Below are positions 6,001 to 8,785 of a stretch of 8,785 bases of DNA, one piece after another. The notes beneath the pieces are model-generated. The model searched no databases. It was given only the letters and a program-made list of their open reading frames with translations, and was not told where the DNA came from. Location of the stretch: NCBI GenBank assembly GCA_023447015.1, contig JAEXPG010000461.1, positions 1 to 8,785 of the forward strand, in the 5' to 3' direction. Both the position numbers and the translations under genes were made by a program. Each line of letters begins with the position of its first letter. Positions within the stretch are counted from its first letter, which is position 1. Source of the DNA: Verrucomicrobiota bacterium (GTDB lineage: Bacteria; Verrucomicrobiota; Verrucomicrobiia; Opitutales; Opitutaceae).

Positions 6001-8785
6001 ACCGCCAAGGACGGGCAGTACACCCGCGGCGTCACAATCCCGGCGAAGGCGCGGGGCGAAGTGGTGAAGCTCGAGGTCGAGGTGCTCGACCGCAACGGCG
6101 GATCCTCGTCCGTGTACCAGCTGCACACGCTGGCGACCACGGCACCGGTGACGGCGACCATCGCCACGACCGGCGACGCGGTGCTCCTCCCGCAGGACAT
6201 GGACACGCTGCTCGTCAGCGACGCCACCGGCAACCGCGTGCTCAAGCGCACGGTCACCGAAACGACCGTCGCCTGGAACGACGAGGCGATCCCCGCGAAT
6301 CCCGCGGCGAACCTCGTCATGCTGAAGCAGGCCAACCACCTGCTGTTCCGCGCGGCCGGCAACAAGGTCGACATCTTCAGCCGCACCGGTTCGCCGCACA
6401 AGCGGCCGGTCGGCGGCAAACTGTCCGACGAGATCGTCGCCCCCGTCACGACGCTCACGATGGCCGCCGCGGTCCGGAGCATCGAGGTGATGGACGAGCA
6501 CCTGTTGGTCTTCTTGGCCAACGGCACGTTCGTGGAGTACCAGCTTGGTCAGGCGGACAATCCATTGATGCGCCAAGAGGTGAAGCCGGGGGAGCCTCAC
6601 TACGGCATCGAGTTCGGTGGGGCCCATCTCGCGGTATCCGATGGACGGTTCCTTGCGATGACCACAGGGGATGGTCTCCTCGTGGACCACTATTATGCGG
6701 ACAAATCGGAAGGCTTCTTCTGTTTGATCGATGGGGTCGGTCGATGTGAGGTGGCCGATATTGTTGCGGTTTCGTTCGCTGGAGATTCGGTCTGGATGGC
6801 CGACCGGAATTCGCTTCGGGGATATCGAATCACGAGAGACAACGACGGTCGGCCGAGTGGTCTCGAGCCGATCGAGGGCTTGATCTCGCTCAAAGCGACC
6901 GAACTCCGGAGCTTCGGCACCTTGCTCATCGCCAAGTCGCAGGACTCCCGGAGCCTCACCTTCGTCGATACCGCCACCGGAACGATCAACGGGGTGCTGC
7001 GGTTCGAGCGCCCAATCGGGGATTTCGTGCTCTACGGCAACAACCTGTTCATCGAAGGGCTTGATGGCTCTATCGGCAACCGAAGCCTAGACTTGGGGCT
7101 GACGGGGGTGCTTGGATCAGTCTCGATGGAGAGCGGCGATTATCGGGTGTGGGAGGGGAGCTTCCTGGGATGGCCCCGGTTCACGGCGAGTGTCGGATCG
7201 GTGCCGACCCGCTTCGAACTGCTACTCAACGGTGATCCGATCCACTCTTTCAGCACCACGTTTAGCTCACCGCTGGTGATCATCGCTCCGAAGACCGCAG
7301 GGGTATCCTTCACGCTCCAGACTCGCGCCATCGGAGTCGATGGAAGTGTGGTTGTAGGCGAGCCTCGCCGGATTGAGGTCGAAAGCTCCCAGAATGTCAG
7401 CAACATCGATCTCTCGATCTCTCCCGGGGATGAGGTGGCCCAAAACGCAGACGTAACGGTCGAAGTCTACGCCTGGATCAATTTCCTCCCGCTCGAATCC
7501 CTGACCCTGAAGGTCGACGGTGCTGCATGGCCGATCACCCAAGTTCGGGGAAATCCCTATTCGTGGAAATCCACCGTCTTCATTCCCTATGATCCATCCG
7601 GGGCGGATGTCGTGATCGAGGTCACGGCCAAGGATCTGAACGGCAACGAGAAGACCGAGACCCGAACGCTGCATCGCATCGTCGATGCCGCCGAACCGGT
7701 GATCGCCAACGCGATCCCGGCCGACGGGGCTACCTTCTACGAGGTGGCGACGGTCGCCTTCAGCGCCGAGATGACCGACGACGTGGGCATTGCCGACGCC
7801 TCGATCACGGTGACGGGCTTCGCTCCGATCACGACCTTCACGCCGATCACCGGCGGCCGCAAAGTCGACGGATCGATCATCCTGCCGGAGGTGTCGGCCG
7901 ACACCGAGCTCGACGTGGTCTTCGCGGCGACCGACGTGGCCGGGAAGCAGACCAGCCGCTCGTTGAAGATCACTGTGCGCAACGACGTGGCGCCCACAGG
8001 CGTCGCGATCAAGTCGCCGGCCCCGGGATCGACGTTGGTGTCGAATCAGCAGGTCACCTTCGCCATTGAGGCGACCGATGATCGCGGCATCGCCAAGGTC
8101 GAGCTCTTCGATGTGACGGACGGTTCGAAGGACCCGGTGCTTCGCGGTACCGCGAACACGAAGCCTTACCGGATCGGCTTCCTGCCCCCGCTGGTTGCCG
8201 GCGACACCGCGCTCGACCTTCGCGCGGTGGCCACCGACACCAAGGGGCAGACGACCAGCGTGGCCGCGTCCTACACCATCTCGAAGTGCCCGCCGGGAAG
8301 CAGCACGAGCCTGGTTGTGCGCGCGGGCGACGATCAGGTGGTCGCCTTCCCGGCCGGAGGGGTGTCCATTCCGCTCGCCGGCGAAGTCTGGCAGGGCTGC
8401 GACGTGGCGACCGTGAGCGCTGAGTGGACGGTACTCTCCGCCCAGAGGCTTGATGGCACCTCGAACATCGAAGCTATCTCCTTCTTCGACAAGACATCGC
8501 CCACCACCGAGGTCGATATTCCGGAGCCCGGGCTTTACCTACTTCAGCTCGAAGCCAGCAACAACTACTCCACGGCGACCGATGTTGTGGAGCTGCGTGT
8601 AGGCGTGAGTTCCACGACCGTCACGCCCTCCGGGCTGACGGCGTGGTGGAGCGGCAATCATACGACGCAGGACAATGTGAGCGGTTTGCCGGCTGCAGGC
8701 GTGAACGTGCAGTACGGCGCCGGCAAGGTGGGCGAGGCGTTCACGTTCGACACCAGCAGTCGCCACGTGTTGGCGGCGGCCAGTG
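1..8785 (+). CDS. Giant multi-domain Ig-like/beta-propeller/PKD/LamG surface protein, partial at both ends
   Basis: Frame 1 has no stop codon across the window (2,928 complete codons plus one base), and recognisable domain sequence runs to both edges, so the start, any signal peptide and the C-terminus lie outside. Domain order is Ig-like x6, LVIVD-like propeller region, Ig-like x8, seven-repeat propeller, Ig-like x4, PKD-like module, LamG start. The composition is rich in Val, Ala, Thr, Gly and Asp. There are only ten Cys (codons at 475, 1312, 1864, 3208, 3601, 3706, 6721, 6745, 8287, 8398) and no hydrophobic segment long enough to span a membrane, all fitting an exported, beta-rich protein. 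No catalytic motif was found. Such modules usually build extracellular stalks and binding surfaces, so a role in adhesion or carbohydrate/protein binding is inferred, not shown. Codon use is strongly GC-ending except at about 6541-7620. No TTA codon was seen in the whole frame. The specific gene is not recognised. Confidence 0.95.
895..1242 (+). other. Atypical Ig-like module with a possibly helical insert
   Basis: This segment (residues about 299-414) opens like its neighbours (GAPTVVLTPDVAELRSGDVL) and closes with Ig-like strands (ARVVAVVTLADGSSQRTELP). The middle differs: a charged and aromatic stretch containing IERYFAAHPESRMAEIDWMK, then STVELFLGVETAARFHG, replaces the usual 'TDD-x-x-V-x-x-VE' segment. 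The stretch looks helix-prone by composition. It could be a loop insertion into an Ig fold or a different small fold. It has no frameshift, and its base composition matches the surroundings. Confidence 0.45.
1243..1662 (+). other. Linker followed by an Ig-like or carboxypeptidase-regulatory-like module
   Basis: Residues about 415-554. The first 50-60 residues (beginning SSVAGPVVENYVDGTLVADD) do not match the neighbouring Ig pattern. They are rich in Ala, Pro and Asp, contain one Cys (codon 1312), and probably form a linker or short irregular domain. The remainder (IRVVGTVLDPENAPEEVRVY, then GAVAGDGTFAVEVLAP, then SAPAQVGLTIVND) has the alternating-strand look of an Ig-like or transthyretin-like beta sandwich, and ends with a strand-plus-'ND' closure like that at 7978-7986. 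Assignment to a named family is not possible by eye. Confidence 0.4.
1990..3750 (+). other. LVIVD-like beta-propeller region, 13-14 repeats
   Basis: Residues about 664-1250 contain a regular repeat in which a short hydrophobic strand follows a Gly/Asn turn. Clear copies are NGLAYFDLTTPDNPVF (from 2353), NGLSLVDLG (2980), SGVSLLDPVTLKVLG (3226) and NGVSLVDISDAAHPVV (3343). By eye the repeat starts fall at 2233, 2353, 2470, 2578, 2722, 2848, 2980, 3106, 3226, 3343, 3469, 3610 and 3724, a mean spacing near 124 bases (about 41 residues), with a probable extra repeat at about 2035-2150. Each is preceded by an inner strand of the 'L-x-V-x-x-x-G' type, as in DIVGNLAVVARGANGLSLVD. This is the LVIVD-repeat pattern of extracellular bacterial beta-propellers. 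Fourteen blades would suit two tandem seven-bladed propellers. Propellers of this kind usually bind proteins or glycans, but no ligand or active site is apparent. Three of the ten Cys are here (3208, 3601, 3706). Confidence 0.75.
4945..5238 (+). other. Bacterial Ig (Big_7-like) module, a clear example
   Basis: Residues about 1649-1746. The order of elements is canonical: a TPPSLSLLAPQDGA opening strand, a Gly-Leu-Pro turn, EATDDVAVAKVEFVVNDVTV in the middle, a GGHVYRHVLPVAADAPAGAL stretch equivalent to the usual 'APYSFTWDT...G' part, and FASDAAGSRTTADATVQL at the end. Length and pattern fit the family. Similar modules in bacterial surface proteins and glycoside hydrolases serve as spacers or weak binding units. 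Confidence 0.75.
5548..5853 (+). other. Bacterial Ig (Big_7-like) module, a clear example
   Basis: Residues about 1850-1951. It opens with GTLTIVGGTTAKRYENTEIT, continues with ASDDVGIANVRFLRDGTPIG, then NGVYQLVTKLPDVPTG, and ends in a strand leading to VEVVED. The final D-x-x-G-N turn found in other copies is replaced by ADTKQQS, so this copy is slightly divergent. It joins directly to the next module at 5854 (LPPQITIVSPLP) with no linker. Confidence 0.7.
6136..7134 (+). other. Second, divergent beta-propeller (seven repeats)
   Basis: Residues about 2046-2378. Seven strand-turn-strand repeats can be read, each starting with a 'h-L-hydrophobic' strand: TLLVSDATGNRVLKR (6205), HLLFRAAGNKVDIF (6337), HLLVFLANGTFVEYQL (6499), HLAVSDGRFLAM (6625), SVWMADRNSLRGYRI (6787), TLLIAKSQDSRSLTFVD (6919) and NLFIEGLDGSIGNRSLDL (7042). 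Mean spacing is about 140 bases (46-47 residues). Seven blades would complete one propeller. The repeats are longer and less regular than in the first propeller region and lack its NGL-x-LVD signature, so the two are probably not recent copies of each other. A Cys pair eight residues apart (codons 6721 and 6745) sits between repeats four and five. From about 6541 on, the DNA has lower GC than the rest of the gene. Confidence 0.6.
6541..7620 (+). other. Internal stretch of lower GC and relaxed codon usage
   Basis: Hand counts of nine 60-base lines in this stretch give about 58% G+C (311 of 540), against about 77% for three lines sampled in array II (138 of 180) and 65% for the two lines at 7861-7980. 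G or C at third codon positions is 23 of 40 at 6661-6780 and 36 of 40 at 5101-5220. Four of the six TCA/CTA codons in the gene cluster here (7087, 7117, 7222, 7267). The frame stays open. Edges are approximate. The left edge falls inside the second propeller (between its third and fourth repeats) and the right edge near the end of an Ig-like module, so it does not match whole domains. Confidence 0.65.
7135..8286 (+). repeat. Ig-like module array III (four modules)
   Basis: Residues about 2379-2762, with approximate boundaries 7135-7392, 7393-7686, 7687-7986 and 7987-8286. The first two are divergent (FELLLNGDPIHSF; LTLKVDGAAWPI, with closing AKDLNGNEKTET). The last two are closer to the bacterial Ig pattern: AEPVIANAIPADGATF with EMTDDVGIADASITVTG and FAATDVAGKQTS, then APTGVAIKSPAPGSTLVSNQ with EATDDRGIAKVEL and AVATDTKGQTTS. 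The first two lie in the lower-GC stretch and the last two return to GC-rich codon use. The array links the second propeller to the PKD-like and LamG modules. Confidence 0.75.
8287..8604 (+). other. PKD-like module (K319L/REJ type)
   Basis: Residues about 2763-2868. The opening VVRAGDDQVVAFPAGGVSIP matches the 'V-x-AG-x-DQ-V-x-x-P-x-x-x-V-x-L' start of this PKD subgroup. It continues with SAEWTVLSAQ (the usual 'V-x-W-x-x-x-S-G' strand), TEVDIPEPGLYLLQLEASNN (the usual '...F-x-x-PG-x-Y-x-L-x-L-x-A-x-D') and a final TDVVELRVG strand. All landmarks are in the expected order and the length is normal. Two Cys codons (8287, 8398) lie at the start and before the central strand and might pair. PKD-like modules are extracellular beta sandwiches that often neighbour carbohydrate-binding domains. 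Base composition dips at about 8440-8580, including one CTA codon at 8539. Confidence 0.75.
8605..8785 (+). other. Start of a LamG/concanavalin-A-like domain, cut by the window end
   Basis: Residues 2869-2928 open the typical bacterial LamG-type jelly roll: SGLTAWWSGN (8632-8661), a degenerate 'D-x-x-x-G' segment (TTQDNVSGLPAAGVNVQYG), then GAGKVGEAFTFDTSSRHVL. This matches the familiar 'GL-x-x-WW-x-x-x-G-N ... G-x-x-GK-x-GQAF-x-FD-G' start of these domains. Only about the first third is present. Such domains often bind carbohydrates or mediate adhesion, and the pairing with the PKD-like module just before it fits that. The usual 'GVDDYV' after FD is replaced by TSSRHVL, so this copy is divergent. 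Confidence 0.75.

Larger units (their letters stand above)
3751..6135 (+). repeat. Ig-like module array II (about eight modules)
   Basis: Residues about 1251-2045 form eight modules with approximate boundaries 3751-4059, 4060-4350, 4351-4659, 4660-4944, 4945-5238, 5239-5547, 5548-5853 and 5854-6135. Most show the bacterial Ig signature. Openings include TTAPQVAL, TPPSLSLLAPQDGA and LPPQITIVSPLP. Centres include EATDDVAVAKVEFVVNDVTV, ASDDVGIANVRFLRDGTPIG and TRVQLLVDGVPVG. Several close with a D-x-x-G turn (Asp codons at 4291, 4606, 5188 and 6088). The first module is the least typical but keeps SMALSING-type and PPFAYNL-type strands. The array contains no Cys. It probably acts as a stiff spacer between the two propeller regions. 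The highest GC in the window occurs here: hand counts at 5101-5220 give 93 of 120 bases G or C. Confidence 0.8.

Noticed and set aside
889..6690. Antisense open frame of 1,933 codons
   Set aside because: It lies exactly codon-on-codon opposite the real gene. Its translation is dominated by Arg, His, Asp and Gly with no recognisable domain, and it is open only because TTA, CTA and TCA are avoided in the sense strand.
1..8785. RTX-type calcium-binding nonapeptide repeats, as in type I secreted adhesins
   Set aside because: No run of the 'GG-x-G-x-D' repeat occurs. The D-x-x-G-N turns are the closing turns of Ig-like modules and are spaced about one per module.
1..8785. Tandem DNA repeats or CRISPR-like array
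   Set aside because: The repeats exist only as protein patterns. No near-identical DNA units with regular spacers were noticed, although a dot-plot would be the decisive test.
1..8785. RNA genes, promoters, terminators or mobile-element ends
   Set aside because: The entire window is coding in one frame, and no tRNA or rRNA sequence, transposase or inverted-repeat element was seen.

Overview
The whole window lies inside one protein-coding gene on the + strand. Reading frame 1 is open from base 1 to base 8785 with no stop codon, and neither the start nor the end of the gene is present, so at least 2,928 residues of a very large protein are seen. No intergenic DNA, RNA gene, promoter, terminator, insertion sequence or CRISPR array is visible. 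Long open frames elsewhere, including a 1,933-codon antisense one, are shadows caused by high-GC codon use.

The protein reads as a large secreted or cell-surface molecule built from beta-rich modules. In order: six Ig-like modules (residues about 1-663); a beta-propeller region of 13-14 LVIVD-like repeats (about 664-1250), possibly two seven-bladed propellers; eight Ig-like modules (about 1251-2045); a second, more divergent propeller with seven recognisable repeats (about 2046-2378); four Ig-like modules (about 2379-2762); one PKD-like (K319L/REJ type) module (about 2763-2868); and the beginning of a LamG/concanavalin-A-like domain (2869 onward), cut by the window end. I see no catalytic domain, transmembrane segment or RTX calcium repeat. 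There are only ten cysteines. The layout suggests an elongated stalk carrying binding platforms, meaning adhesion, carbohydrate binding or surface attachment, but this is inferred from domain types and no ligand is evident.

The organism cannot be fixed. The GC-rich codon usage and the mix of bacterial Ig, LVIVD propeller, PKD-like and 'GL-x-AWW...GKVGEAF-x-FD' LamG modules are typical of giant surface proteins in environmental bacteria such as Verrucomicrobiota and related PVC lineages, Planctomycetota, Acidobacteriota or Myxococcota. That placement is tentative.

The main internal irregularity is a stretch at about 6541-7620 with clearly lower GC and relaxed codon usage, which starts inside the second propeller and ends in an Ig-like module while keeping the frame open. 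It suggests mosaic evolution of the gene, or a join in the assembly.
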